In this document: positions 16,003 through 25,044 of the stretch, in pieces | How positions within the stretch are numbered: position 1 is the stretch's first letter | Layout: every line of letters begins with the position of its first letter | NCBI GenBank assembly: GCA_944321735.1 | Contig: CALUMK010000002.1 | Span: forward strand, 62,001 to 126,000 | Reading direction: 5' to 3' | Length of the DNA stretch: 64,000 nucleotides | Origin: an uncultured Bacteroidales bacterium | Lineage (GTDB): Bacteria > Bacteroidota > Bacteroidia > Bacteroidales > P3 | Position numbers and translations under genes: made by a program | Notes under the pieces: model-generated | What the model saw: the letters and a program-made list of their open reading frames with translations, nothing else | What the model was told of the DNA's origin: nothing | The model's database searches: none

Positions 16003-17235
16003 ATGGTAACAGTAAAAGTCAAATTTCGCAGTTCCTCGGCTCGGGATGGGATGGGGGCTATTTATTATTCGGTTAGCTGGAAAGACAAGAGGCGGCGGGT
16101 GGTGACGGACATACGCCTTTGTGAATGGCAATGGGATGCTGAGAACGAATGTGTGATTCTGCAAGGTGGTGCTACGGACGCGCTGTTGGTGGAGATACAG
16201 GATCGGATAGACAAAGATGTCTCTTATCTGGGACGTTTGCTCGGGCAGTGGGACGATGAATCGGTCCGGCTTCCTTTGGAGGAAATGTTGCAGGCATTCA
16301 GAAGTCTTTCCCGCCAGAAGACCTTTCTGGATTATTTCCGCTATCAGATTATCCAATTGGAGATCCGTGAGAAATTCGGGACGGCACGGAATTACCAGCG
16401 GACATTGAACAGTTTCCGGCAGTTTTTGGGGGAGAAGGATATTCCGCTTGCGGAATGTACGGACGGCCTGGTGCTGTTGTACGATGATTGGCTTTCTTGC
16501 AGGAATGTGATGCGAAATACCAAATCGTTTTACATGCGGATTCTTCGTTCCGTTTACAATAAGGCGGTGAAACAAGGCTTGACCAAGCAGCAGTTTCCTT
16601 TCAGCGAGGTTTATACGGGAGTGGACCAGACTCGAAAAAGAGCCTTGGAAGAGGAGGCTTTGTTGAGGCTTTCTCGATTGTCTTTGCCTTTTGCTTCTTC
16701 GCTTTGTCTGGCCAGGGATATTTTCCTGTTCAGCTATTATACCAGGGGAATGTCATTTGTGGATATCGCCTATTTGAAAAAAGGCGATATCCAAAACGGG
16801 ATGATACGGTATGTGCGCCGCAAGACGGGACAATCCATGTCGATCCGGATTGAACCGTGTATGCAGGAAATTATCAGTCGCTACGCAGATAGTTGCCGAT
16901 ATACCCCGTATGTGTTTCCTTTTTTGACAGCCGTAGGGGCGGGAGAGGCTTTTCGGCAATACCAATACGCATTGGGTCAGTATAACCGTCATCTGAAGCA
17001 GCTGGGGAAGCAGTTGGGCTTGGATCGTCCCTTGTCTTCGTATATGGCCCGGCATTCTTGGGCTACGGTTGCCCAGCGCCATGCGATTCCTTTGGCTGTA
17101 ATCAGTGCGGGAATGGGGCATGCTTCGGAAAAGACGACACGGATCTATTTGGCGAATCTTGAAAACTCGGTTGTGGATAAGGCAAACAAGGTTTTGTTGG
17201 AGGTCTTTGATGCATCGGGTCCGGCCTGTGTTTGA
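16003..17235 (+). CDS. Tyrosine site-specific recombinase
   Basis: This 410-residue integrase-family protein has the Bacteroidetes layout: N-terminal arm-binding domain (about residues 1-95), SAM-like core-binding domain (about 105-205) and catalytic domain (about 220-400). Catalytic candidates are R248 in YTRGMSF, R350 in ARHSWA, H373 in GMGHAS and Y382 in RIYLA. The usual box II histidine is replaced, as is frequent in this group. The frame is open from 15916, but ATG 16003 matches family starts. No mobile-element genes or obvious attachment repeats surround it. It sits directly upstream of a polysaccharide export locus, where such enzymes often act as DNA invertases in Bacteroides. Confidence 0.9.
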   Translation: MVTVKVKFRSSSARDGMGAIYYSVSWKDKRRRVVTDIRLCEWQWDAENECVILQGGATDALLVEIQDRIDKDVSYLGRLLGQWDDESVRLPLEEMLQAFRSLSRQKTFLDYFRYQIIQLEIREKFGTARNYQRTLNSFRQFLGEKDIPLAECTDGLVLLYDDWLSCRNVMRNTKSFYMRILRSVYNKAVKQGLTKQQFPFSEVYTGVDQTRKRALEEEALLRLSRLSLPFASSLCLARDIFLFSYYTRGMSFVDIAYLKKGDIQNGMIRYVRRKTGQSMSIRIEPCMQEIISRYADSCRYTPYVFPFLTAVGAGEAFRQYQYALGQYNRHLKQLGKQLGLDRPLSSYMARHSWATVAQRHAIPLAVISAGMGHASEKTTRIYLANLENSVVDKANKVLLEVFDASGPACV

Positions 17236-17278
17236 AAACTTGGTATGGCATTATAAGTATATATAGGGGGATTTTTCA

Positions 17279-17286
17279 TATCTTTG
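17279..17286 (+). promoter_or_regulatory. -7 box of polysaccharide export operon
   Basis: TATCTTTG fits the -7 consensus exactly. No -33 box is visible at 19-23 bp. Transcription from here would give a leader of about 155 nt, longer than for most genes in the window. Confidence 0.5.
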
Positions 17287-17446
17287 CCGCTTCTTGTATG
17301 CTTCAAGGCGTGTCTTGGTGCGATTCGCTTGCGTGCGGTTCTTTGCCTCGGCGAAGATGGTGGATGCCAAGGAAAGGTTGTCCTGTTTTTGTGGCAAACG
17401 GAGAGTTCGGGTTGCGGTTTGGAGCGTGCAATTAATGGGGGGAAAT

Positions 17447-18607
17447 ATGGATTTATGGCTGACCAATATAGTGTTGGCAGGGGTGGTGAGCATGGCTTTC
17501 ACATGCTTTCTGCTGCCTAAGATACTATTGGTCTCATTCAAAAAGCGGCTTTTTGATCCGGTGGACAGCCGGAAGGTGCATCAAGGCATTGTCCCGCGTC
17601 TGGGGGGAATCGCCTTCATGCCTGCTTTGTTTTTTGCCCTTTTGTTGTTGCTTGGTGTCGATACGGCTTTTGGACGGTCGTGGTTGTGGTACGATATCCA
17701 GCAAAACATCATCAAGATTTCTTTTGGATGCTGCGCTCTTTTGGTCTTGTATCTGATGGGGATTATTGATGATATGATAGGAGTCCGGTATAAGGTGAAG
17801 TTTCTTGTACAAGCGTTGTGCGGGGTCATGCTGGTATCGGCGGGGATGGAAATGGAAAATTTGTGCGGCTTGTTCGGGATTTACTCGATGTGGATGCCAA
17901 TCAGCGTCATGCTTACCGTGTTAGTGGTGGTTTTCATTGTCAATGCCATTAATTTGATAGACGGTATAGACGGCTTGGCATCGGGATTGAGCATTGTGGC
18001 TTTGTCTTATTACGGTTTCGTGTTTATTGCGATAGGGGAATACGCGTTTTCGCTGGTGGCTTTCGCGGTGGTCGGGACGCTTCTTCCTTTCTTCTATTAC
18101 AATGTATTCGGCAATGTGAACCGTGGCCGGAAAATATTCATGGGGGACACGGGGTCGTTGACGATAGGTTTTATTTTGGCTTTCTGTGCCTTGGATATAT
18201 TGGATGTGGAAGTGAGCCGGTCGATGCCGGAAACCTTTGGGACTTCGCCGGTAGTATTGGCTTTTGCGCCCTTGCTGGTGCCGTGCATGGATGTAGTCAG
18301 GGTGTTTCTTTCCCGAATAAGGAGAGGCGCCAATCCTTTTAAGCCGGACAAGAATCATATACACCACAAACTATTGGCTATAGGATTCAGCCCTCGATGG
18401 TCGTTGATTATCATTCTTGTGCTTTCCGGGGTCTTGGCATTGTCCAATATATTGTTGGGAAGGATGCTGGATATCAACATCCTTCTTTGTGGCGATATAT
18501 TGTTGTACGTGGGTTTTGTCAGTTGGCTTAACTGGAAACGGGGCAGGAAGGAGAAGCAGAAGCGCCAGATCCGTCCGATAGCGGGAGTCGATGCCGGGCA
18601 GGCATGA
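17447..18607 (+). CDS. Undecaprenyl-phosphate sugar-1-phosphate transferase (WecA/TagO type)
   Basis: This 386-residue glycosyltransferase family 4 protein has about 10-11 membrane segments. It would load a sugar-1-phosphate, probably N-acetylhexosamine, onto undecaprenyl phosphate to prime polysaccharide synthesis. Motifs include HQGIVPRLGG in the first cytoplasmic loop, GIIDDMIG, NAINLIDGIDGLA with conserved aspartates, MGDTGS, and the terminal NHIHHKLL with the conserved HH. The frame extends upstream to 17294, but ATG 17447 follows a G-rich ribosome site and begins the first hydrophobic segment (an alternative ATG is at 17435). It is the first gene of the export operon. Confidence 0.9.
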   Translation: MDLWLTNIVLAGVVSMAFTCFLLPKILLVSFKKRLFDPVDSRKVHQGIVPRLGGIAFMPALFFALLLLLGVDTAFGRSWLWYDIQQNIIKISFGCCALLVLYLMGIIDDMIGVRYKVKFLVQALCGVMLVSAGMEMENLCGLFGIYSMWMPISVMLTVLVVVFIVNAINLIDGIDGLASGLSIVALSYYGFVFIAIGEYAFSLVAFAVVGTLLPFFYYNVFGNVNRGRKIFMGDTGSLTIGFILAFCALDILDVEVSRSMPETFGTSPVVLAFAPLLVPCMDVVRVFLSRIRRGANPFKPDKNHIHHKLLAIGFSPRWSLIIILVLSGVLALSNILLGRMLDINILLCGDILLYVGFVSWLNWKRGRKEKQKRQIRPIAGVDAGQA

Positions 18608-18634
18608 GAGAAATTTGATAAACGGAGATTAAAG

Positions 18635-19459
18635 ATGAAAATTCGAATCTTGATTTTATTTGCGCTGGCAGTATTCCTGTCTTCCTGTGCGACAACCCGA
18701 AAAGTGGTTTATTTTCAGGATGTCAGAAATGATACGGTGCAGGAACAGCCGGTTTTGCAGGAAAGCTCGATACGTTTGCAGCCGGATGACAAGGTTTCGA
18801 TTGTCGTGGCCAGCCAGGAACCGATGCTGAATGCGATGTTCAATCTTCCCATAATCCAGCCTCGTATAGGCGCAAGCCTAACGGAGACTGCTGCATCTCA
18901 ATCTCAGAATGAAGCCTCTGTTTATACCATTGATCCGGAAGGGAATATCGATTTCCCGGTTCTGGGAAGTCTGCATGTGGCAGGCTTGCGGCGGGACGAG
19001 CTTTCTTCGATGATCAAGCATCGGTTGGAAAGCCAGAATCTGTTGCAGAAACCGGTTGTGACGGTTGAATACATGAATCTTGGCTATTCGGTGCTGGGTG
19101 AAGTGAATAATCCGGGGCGTTTCCTGATAGACAAAGACCATGTGACGGTGCTGGATGCGTTGAGCATGGCCGGCGATTTGACCATACAGGGGCGGCGTAG
19201 CAATATCACGGTGGTTCGACAGGAAGGAAACGTGCAGAAATTCTATCCGATAGACTTGACCTCGGCCAAGAGCGTGTACGGTTCTCCGGCCTATTACCTT
19301 CGGCAGAACGATATGGTGTATGTGCAGCCTAATGCGGCCAGGGCTCGGCTTTTCCGTGCTTCGGGCAATACCATGTTGCAGCCTTCGTTCTGGATATCGC
19401 TGGCTTCTTTGCTGACGACAGTGGTGTCTTTAGTAGTGATTTCAGCTCCAGCAAATTAA
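18635..19459 (+). CDS. Wza-like polysaccharide export lipoprotein
   Basis: This 274-residue protein begins with a signal peptide and lipobox (AVFLSSC, then ATTRKVVYFQDV), so it is outer-membrane anchored. A Poly_export domain (about residues 40-145) and an SLBB domain (about 150-230) follow, as in Wza. A hydrophobic C-terminal segment (about 250-272) matches the membrane helix seen in this family. It should form the outer-membrane exit for the polymer made by this locus, together with the Wzc-like kinase that starts 6 nt after its stop. Confidence 0.93.
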   Translation: MKIRILILFALAVFLSSCATTRKVVYFQDVRNDTVQEQPVLQESSIRLQPDDKVSIVVASQEPMLNAMFNLPIIQPRIGASLTETAASQSQNEASVYTIDPEGNIDFPVLGSLHVAGLRRDELSSMIKHRLESQNLLQKPVVTVEYMNLGYSVLGEVNNPGRFLIDKDHVTVLDALSMAGDLTIQGRRSNITVVRQEGNVQKFYPIDLTSAKSVYGSPAYYLRQNDMVYVQPNAARARLFRASGNTMLQPSFWISLASLLTTVVSLVVISAPAN

Positions 19460-19465
19460 ATTGAT

Positions 19466-21871
19466 ATGGCAGAAACAAAGTTGACTACGACAACGCATAA
19501 GGATGCAGACAATTTCATCACTTTGAGAGATTGTCTGAACTGGTTTGCAGACCGTTGGTCCTGGTTCGTCATCAGTATGGTGATAGCCATGCTGATTGCT
19601 GTGCTGTATATTATGAGCAAGGAACCTGTCTATCTCAGGACGGCCAAGCTTCTGCTCAAAGAGACATCCGATGGGAAGTCGGCTGTTTCGGATGTGGGGT
19701 CGTTTTCTGATTTGGGGCTTTTCCAAGAAAACACCAATGTCAATAACGAGATAATCGCGTTGCAGTCTCCCTCTTTGATGGAAGAAGTGGTGGAGCGTTT
19801 GGGACTGGAGGTATCGTATGCTACGGAGGGGCGTTTTTACAATCCTACTTTGTACGGGACCAATTTGCCGGTGAGGGTTTCTTTTTTGGATATGAGGCGG
19901 GACGAATACGCTTCTTTCCGATTGGAATTGAAGCCCGATTCGTCATTTGTTATAAGCAAGGTGGATTGCAATGGGGTGGAAATCAAGCAACCGGAGGAGT
20001 TTGCCGCGCGATTGGGCGATACGTTGAACACGCCGATGGGCAGGATTGTCGTGCAGCCAAGCCCGTATAAGAATATGCCGGTCGAAACCTTGCCGTTGGT
20101 GGTGTCCCGTTCTACTTTGCGAGGGGCTGCTTCCCGTTATTCGTCCGCTTTGACGGTGGCATTGAACATGGATGAATCGACGGTTGTAGATTTGACGGTG
20201 AAGGATGTGTCTGTCCAACGGGCTACCGATATCCTCAATATGCTGATTTCCGTTTATAATGCAAACTGGATCAAGGACAAGAATCAGTTGGCCGTGCATA
20301 CGTCCATCTTTATTGATGAAAGGTTGCGGGTGATTGAGCAGGAACTTGGCGTGGTTGACGAGGATATATCGAAATACAAGAGCCAGAACCTATTGCCCGA
20401 TATCCAAGCTACGTATGGGTTATATTTGAGCAAATCGAGCCAGATGGAGGATCAGCTGCTCGCTTTGCAGAACCAGTTGACAATGGCTCGGTATATACAG
20501 GAATACTTGCAGGATGAGACAAAGCAGAACCAGCTTTTGCCGGCGATAGGCGGAGAGAACAGCGAGATAGGCGGTCAGGTGGAGAAGTACAACGAACAGC
20601 TCTTGCAAAGGAACAACCTGATAGCGGGCGGTGCGTCTCAAAATCCATTGGTACAAAGCCTGGATCGTTCGTTGGCCGAAATGAGGACGGGAATTCTGAT
20701 GGGAATCGAGAACTGGATAGAAGGATTGCAGATACAGATGCAGAGCTTGCGCGACTATCAGGCAAAATCGGATACCCATATCGCGGCTAACCCGATTCAA
20801 GCTAAGCATTTGTTGTCGTATGAGCGTCAACAGAAAGTGAAAGAGTCCTTGTATTTGTATCTTTTGCAAAAACGGGAGGAAAATGAGTTGAGCCAGGCTT
20901 TCACTCCATATAATACTCGTGTGATAACGCCTCCCGACGGTGGAGATGTGCCGGAAAGCCCGAACAAGAAGAATATTCTGCTGGTGGCCTTCGTGTTGGG
21001 ACTTGGTCTTCCTGCATGTCTTATTTTTTTGATGCAGACCATGGATACAAAGGTTCGCAGCAAGAAAGATGTGGAAAACATGTCGATACCGTTTTTGGGA
21101 GAGATTCCGGCCGTGGGCGGGAAGAAAAGGCTTTGGCCTTTCGGGCGTCCGAGGAACGCGGCGAATCCCTTGGTGGTGAAAGAGGGATGCCGCGATGCGG
21201 CGAACGAGGCATTCCGTGTGTTGCGGACAAATTTCGAATTCGTAGTGGGCAAGGACAAACCATCGTCGGTTGTCATGTTCACGTCCTTATTGATGGACAG
21301 CGGCAAGACTTTTATGTCGGTTAATTTGGGGATGAGTTTGGCTATCAAGAAGAAAAAGGTTTTGTTGGTGGATTTGGACTTGCGGAAAGCCGCGTTGAGC
21401 GAATTGTTGGATAATCCGAGAATGGGGATTGCCGAATACTTGAACGACTCTAATGTGTCGTTTGAGTCCATTGTCCAAAGAAATGTCCTGCATGATCATC
21501 TGGATATAATTCCCGTGGGCGGCCTGCCTCCGAATCCGGCTGAATTGCTTGGTGGCGGTCGCTTGGCAAGCTTGTTGGAGGAGGTTAAAGGCGAGTATGA
21601 TTTTGTGTTGCTGGACTGCCCTCCGGTTGAAATTGTGGCGGATACAACCATTGTGGCGCCTTTTGCCGATTTGACGCTCTTCGTGGTAAGGGCTGGATTG
21701 CTGGATCGTCGGGCTCTTCCGGATATAGAGAACTTGTACATCGAAGGCAAATACAACAGGATGGCGTTAGTGGTCAATGGAGTGGAGCCTTCAGGTGGTT
21801 ATCATACCTCCCGTTATGGTTACGGCGGTTATGGCTATGGCTATTACGGGTACGAGTCCCGTCCCGACTAA
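19466..21871 (+). CDS. Wzc-like chain-length regulator and tyrosine kinase
   Basis: This 801-residue fusion has a Wzz domain (TM1 about residues 32-53, periplasmic coiled-coil region, TM2 about 504-525) and a cytoplasmic BY-kinase (about 570-775). The Walker A' motif SLLMDSGKTF has K614. Later motifs are LLVDLDLRKAAL and DFVLLDCPP. The C terminus ends in an eight-tyrosine cluster (YGYGGYGYGYYGY), the usual autophosphorylation tail. Cycles of kinase phosphorylation and phosphatase removal control polymer length. The cognate phosphatase is encoded 29 nt downstream. Confidence 0.94.
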   Translation: MAETKLTTTTHKDADNFITLRDCLNWFADRWSWFVISMVIAMLIAVLYIMSKEPVYLRTAKLLLKETSDGKSAVSDVGSFSDLGLFQENTNVNNEIIALQSPSLMEEVVERLGLEVSYATEGRFYNPTLYGTNLPVRVSFLDMRRDEYASFRLELKPDSSFVISKVDCNGVEIKQPEEFAARLGDTLNTPMGRIVVQPSPYKNMPVETLPLVVSRSTLRGAASRYSSALTVALNMDESTVVDLTVKDVSVQRATDILNMLISVYNANWIKDKNQLAVHTSIFIDERLRVIEQELGVVDEDISKYKSQNLLPDIQATYGLYLSKSSQMEDQLLALQNQLTMARYIQEYLQDETKQNQLLPAIGGENSEIGGQVEKYNEQLLQRNNLIAGGASQNPLVQSLDRSLAEMRTGILMGIENWIEGLQIQMQSLRDYQAKSDTHIAANPIQAKHLLSYERQQKVKESLYLYLLQKREENELSQAFTPYNTRVITPPDGGDVPESPNKKNILLVAFVLGLGLPACLIFLMQTMDTKVRSKKDVENMSIPFLGEIPAVGGKKRLWPFGRPRNAANPLVVKEGCRDAANEAFRVLRTNFEFVVGKDKPSSVVMFTSLLMDSGKTFMSVNLGMSLAIKKKKVLLVDLDLRKAALSELLDNPRMGIAEYLNDSNVSFESIVQRNVLHDHLDIIPVGGLPPNPAELLGGGRLASLLEEVKGEYDFVLLDCPPVEIVADTTIVAPFADLTLFVVRAGLLDRRALPDIENLYIEGKYNRMALVVNGVEPSGGYHTSRYGYGGYGYGYYGYESRPD

Positions 21872-21900
21872 GATAGGGGCAGATGTAAAGACAAACTCAG

Positions 21901-22629
21901 ATGTGGCCGTTTGGAAAACGCTCGACTGGAAGTACGGTGGAATTGTGGAAGGGTTTCACGGATATCCATTCCCATTTATTGCCGGGAGTGGACGATGGGG
22001 CGGCTTCTATGCCTGTCACGCTTGCTTTGTTGGAGCAGTATGCGCAAGCGGAAGTAGAGGCCGTGTGCATGACGCCGCATGTCATGGAAGATATTCCGAA
22101 CACGACGGAGCGTTTGCGTTCTGTGTTCCAAAATGTGTGCGGACAATACCATGGTGGCCTGAAATTGCTTTTGGCTGCGGAATATATGCTGGATTCCTTA
22201 CTGGAAGAACGCTTGGAATCGCAGGACTTGCTGGCTTTGGGAAGTAATCATTTGCTGGTGGAGTGTTCCGTTTTCCAAGCGCCAAGGAATTTGGAAGCCT
22301 TGCTGGATGGGGTTTGCAGGGCTGGGTATTTCCCGGTTCTGGCTCATCCTGAGCGATACATGTATATGGATATGGCGATGTATGGCTGTTTGAAGAAGAA
22401 CCGGATTCAGTTCCAGTTGAACCTGCCTTCCGTCATCGGTCTGTATGGTACAAAGGTGAGGAAGCGGGCGTTGCGTTTGCTTCGTGAAGGGATGTACGAT
22501 TACGTGGGAACGGATGTGCATTCGCGGAAGATGTGGGATTTCCTGACGCGGACGGATGAGTTGGGACGAATGGCAGCCCGGTTGCTGCCTTTGATGGAGA
22601 ACAATAAGAAACTAATGGGATTGAAATAA
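21901..22629 (+). CDS. CpsB/Wzb-type PHP tyrosine-protein phosphatase
   Basis: This 242-residue PHP-family metallophosphatase probably removes phosphate from the tyrosine tail of the preceding kinase. Metal ligands are visible in TDIHSHLLPGVDDGA (D21, H23, H25, D31), later AHPERYMYM, and near the end GTDVHSRKMWDF. Length and order are those of CpsB/YwqE. There is no signal peptide, so it acts in the cytoplasm, where the kinase domain is. Confidence 0.92.
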   Translation: MWPFGKRSTGSTVELWKGFTDIHSHLLPGVDDGAASMPVTLALLEQYAQAEVEAVCMTPHVMEDIPNTTERLRSVFQNVCGQYHGGLKLLLAAEYMLDSLLEERLESQDLLALGSNHLLVECSVFQAPRNLEALLDGVCRAGYFPVLAHPERYMYMDMAMYGCLKKNRIQFQLNLPSVIGLYGTKVRKRALRLLREGMYDYVGTDVHSRKMWDFLTRTDELGRMAARLLPLMENNKKLMGLK

Positions 22630-22648
22630 TTAGAATTTGATAGAACGT

Positions 22649-24607
22649 ATGAGACGGTTTTGTATCAATGTAATGAAAGCAATGGGGCAGAAATCTGCTG
22701 TCGTTGCGCTTTCTTGCTTGTTGTGCTTTCCGGCTATGGCACAGCAGGATTCTTCTCGGGTGACTGTAGATAAGAATTCCGCGAAAGCGGAAAACCGGGA
22801 TGCGGAAGGCAAATTCCTGCGAGGCCCGTATTCGGTAGGGAAGGCTTCCGACAATTTCTTTATTTCTGTATCGGGAGGGATTAATATCCTGGAAGGCCCT
22901 GCTGATAACGAATCGGGAAAAGGGCGTATCGCTCCGGCTTTGGATGTGAGCTTCGGGAAATGGTTCACGCCTTCGGTCGGCTTGCGGTTAGGGTACTCCG
23001 GCTTGTCAGCCAAAGGCTGGTCTGATGTACAGACTCCGTATGCGCCTTCGACAGCGGACGGGCAAAGCCTGTATCCGGAAAAATTCGGTCTGGCCTATGT
23101 TCATGGGGATGTGCTTTGGAATATTTCCAATACGATTGGAGGGTACAAGGCTAAGCGTTTTTGGGATTTTGTTCCTTTTGTGAATGCCGGCTGGCTGTAC
23201 TCTTATGGTTTGAAAGGAGTTGACGCTCACAGCAATGAATTGGGCTTTGGCGTGGGCTTGCTGAATATCATTCGTTTGACAGACCGGGTGGATCTTACTT
23301 TGGAAGCCGAGCAGTTGTTCATGCGAAATGAAATAGGCATGATTTCCAATTCCACCAAGAAACTGACGGGTTTGACATCGGTCACCTTGGGGGTATCTGT
23401 CAATCTTGGCAAGCTTGGGTTTGAACGGAAACCCGCAGATGCTTTGTTGCTGGAATCCGGGTTGCCGTTGGATGCTTGGGTCGCGCCTGCTGCAAACCGG
23501 GATTCCTTGGGTTCGATAGTGCGAGGACCCTATGCGACCAATCGCTTTTGGGATAATACATTTATTGGCGTAGGCGGCGGCATTCATATTTTGGAAAGCG
23601 ATGGCGATGGGGCAGGTTCTGCCGGAGGACGTGTTTCGCCTGCCTTGGATGTATATGTCGGCAAATGGCTGACACCTTCGTTGGGCTTGCGTTTGGGTTA
23701 TACCGGACTTAGCGCCCGGGGTTGGTCTATGAGTCCCTCCCCTTACACGGTTTCCGATGCGCAGCCTTATCGTGAACGCTTCGGTCTTTCTTACCTGCAC
23801 GGGGATATCCTTTGGAATATTTCGAATACTATTGGAGGTTATAAGGAAGATCGTCTTTGGGATTTCATTCCCTATCTTAGTGCAGGCTGGTTGCACTCGT
23901 ATTCGTTGGAAGGGGCTAAGGCGCATGAAGACGAAGTGGCTGTGGCAGCTGGTTTGATCAACAATATCCGTTTGAGCAAGCGGGTGGATTTGAATTTGGA
24001 GATTTCCCAGTTGTTTACCCAGGAGTCTATTGCAAGACCGAATGCGACTGGTTTGCTGGGGATGACTTCCGTTACTTTGGGGGTATCGGTCAACCTTGGC
24101 AAGACTTCGTTCGACCGAGTACGGGATTTGCCTGATTTGCCGTTGCCCAAGAAGCCGGTCAAGGAAGAGGAAGTTCCGGCAGGAGGCGTGTTGGCAGAGG
24201 ATTCGTCCGATACGGCTCCGTGGATTCCGACCAAGGGTTGCACCGATACGGTTGAGATTGTCAAAGAAGTTGAAGTTTTTGCAGGAACCGTTTCCCCGGG
24301 CGCTGTCTTCTTTGAAATAGGCCAGACGACCTTGAGTTCACGGGAACTGTTCCATTTGGATTTCTATGTTCGCAATGTCATTGCCTTGGATAAGGACAAG
24401 GTGTTCACGCTGACAGGATGCGCTGACAAGGAAACCGGGTATCCGGCACGGAACTACCAGTTGAGCAAGATGCGTGTGGATTACGTGTACAACTTGTTGA
24501 AGACCAAATATAATATTCCGGAAAGCCGGTTGATTATCAAGGCGGTTGGAGCAGAGAACAATCGTTTCGACGAGCCGGAGTTGAACCGGGCGGTTATTTT
24601 GGAATAA
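22649..24607 (+). CDS. OmpA-family protein with duplicated beta-barrel domain
   Basis: This 652-residue outer-membrane protein has a signal peptide ending AMAQQ, two related domains and a C-terminal OmpA-like peptidoglycan-binding domain (about residues 550-652, with NYQLSKMRVDYVYNLL). The duplicated units (about 55-275 and 290-500) share FLRGPYS/IVRGPYA, PALDV, GLRLGYSGLSA/GLRLGYTGLSA, HGDVLWNISNTIGGYK/HGDILWNISNTIGGYK and TSVTLGVSVNLGK. Each resembles an eight-stranded barrel. Start ATG 22649 is preferred over the in-frame TTG at 22637. It begins 19 nt after the phosphatase gene, so it probably belongs to the polysaccharide locus. A role for two barrels is not known to me. Confidence 0.85.
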   Translation: MRRFCINVMKAMGQKSAVVALSCLLCFPAMAQQDSSRVTVDKNSAKAENRDAEGKFLRGPYSVGKASDNFFISVSGGINILEGPADNESGKGRIAPALDVSFGKWFTPSVGLRLGYSGLSAKGWSDVQTPYAPSTADGQSLYPEKFGLAYVHGDVLWNISNTIGGYKAKRFWDFVPFVNAGWLYSYGLKGVDAHSNELGFGVGLLNIIRLTDRVDLTLEAEQLFMRNEIGMISNSTKKLTGLTSVTLGVSVNLGKLGFERKPADALLLESGLPLDAWVAPAANRDSLGSIVRGPYATNRFWDNTFIGVGGGIHILESDGDGAGSAGGRVSPALDVYVGKWLTPSLGLRLGYTGLSARGWSMSPSPYTVSDAQPYRERFGLSYLHGDILWNISNTIGGYKEDRLWDFIPYLSAGWLHSYSLEGAKAHEDEVAVAAGLINNIRLSKRVDLNLEISQLFTQESIARPNATGLLGMTSVTLGVSVNLGKTSFDRVRDLPDLPLPKKPVKEEEVPAGGVLAEDSSDTAPWIPTKGCTDTVEIVKEVEVFAGTVSPGAVFFEIGQTTLSSRELFHLDFYVRNVIALDKDKVFTLTGCADKETGYPARNYQLSKMRVDYVYNLLKTKYNIPESRLIIKAVGAENNRFDEPELNRAVILE

Positions 24608-24686
24608 ATAGGGTCGCGGGTCGGCAATATTGTCCGGTCGGCTAAGGAATGAGAGGATGCCCAAATAGGAATTTGTATCATTCCCG

Positions 24687-24751
24687 GGCGGTGTGTCAGA
24701 GTGAGTAAGATGCAAGGCCAGATTGCTCCTTATGGCACACCGCCTTTTTTT
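24687..24751 (+). terminator. Terminator of polysaccharide export operon
   Basis: GGCGGTGTG (24687-24695) pairs with CACACCGCC (24736-24744), followed by seven Ts. The 40-nt loop is long for a terminator. It separates the OmpA gene from the second 197-bp element. Confidence 0.7.
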
Positions 24752-24764
24752 GAGGGGGAGAATA

Positions 24765-24961
24765 AACCCAAATCGGTCATTAGACGCGCCGAGTCCGTTT
24801 TTGATTGGGAAAGTGAGGCTTTCGGGCATCTTGCCCGCCTCTGTCCGCAGCATGCTCCTCGCTACGCCTCGACGTAGCCCGCTACGCCTTCGGCTAGGCG
24901 AGAAGCATGCTGCATGACATAAGCGGACAATCTACCCAAAGTCTAATGACCGATTTGGGAT
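24765..24961. mobile_element. 197-bp MITE-like element, copy 2
   Basis: This is the same length and mostly the same sequence as the element at 12016-12212. The terminal inverted repeats are at 24765-24785 and 24941-24961, here with one mismatch at the outer edge. This copy also has an internal inverted pair GCAGCATGCT (24847-24856) and AGCATGCTGC that the other copy has partly lost, so the whole element can fold back on itself. It lies between an operon terminator and the VanZ-like gene. Confidence 0.75.
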
Positions 24962-25044
24962 AAAGCATGTGCGATGCTGGGGAGAGGCGGTTTTGCGTGC
25001 GTCTTGGCGGAAACCGAGTATATTTACAAGCTTTAACAGGAAGG

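Noticed and set aside
16003-17235. Integrative element around the tyrosine recombinase
   Set aside because: No relaxase, excisionase, transfer or phage genes are adjacent, no tRNA target is present, and no flanking direct repeats were found by eye.
15844-17446. Invertible promoter near the recombinase
   Set aside because: I looked for inverted repeats flanking the promoter-like boxes on both sides of the recombinase gene and found none of convincing length. Any target sites would lie elsewhere.
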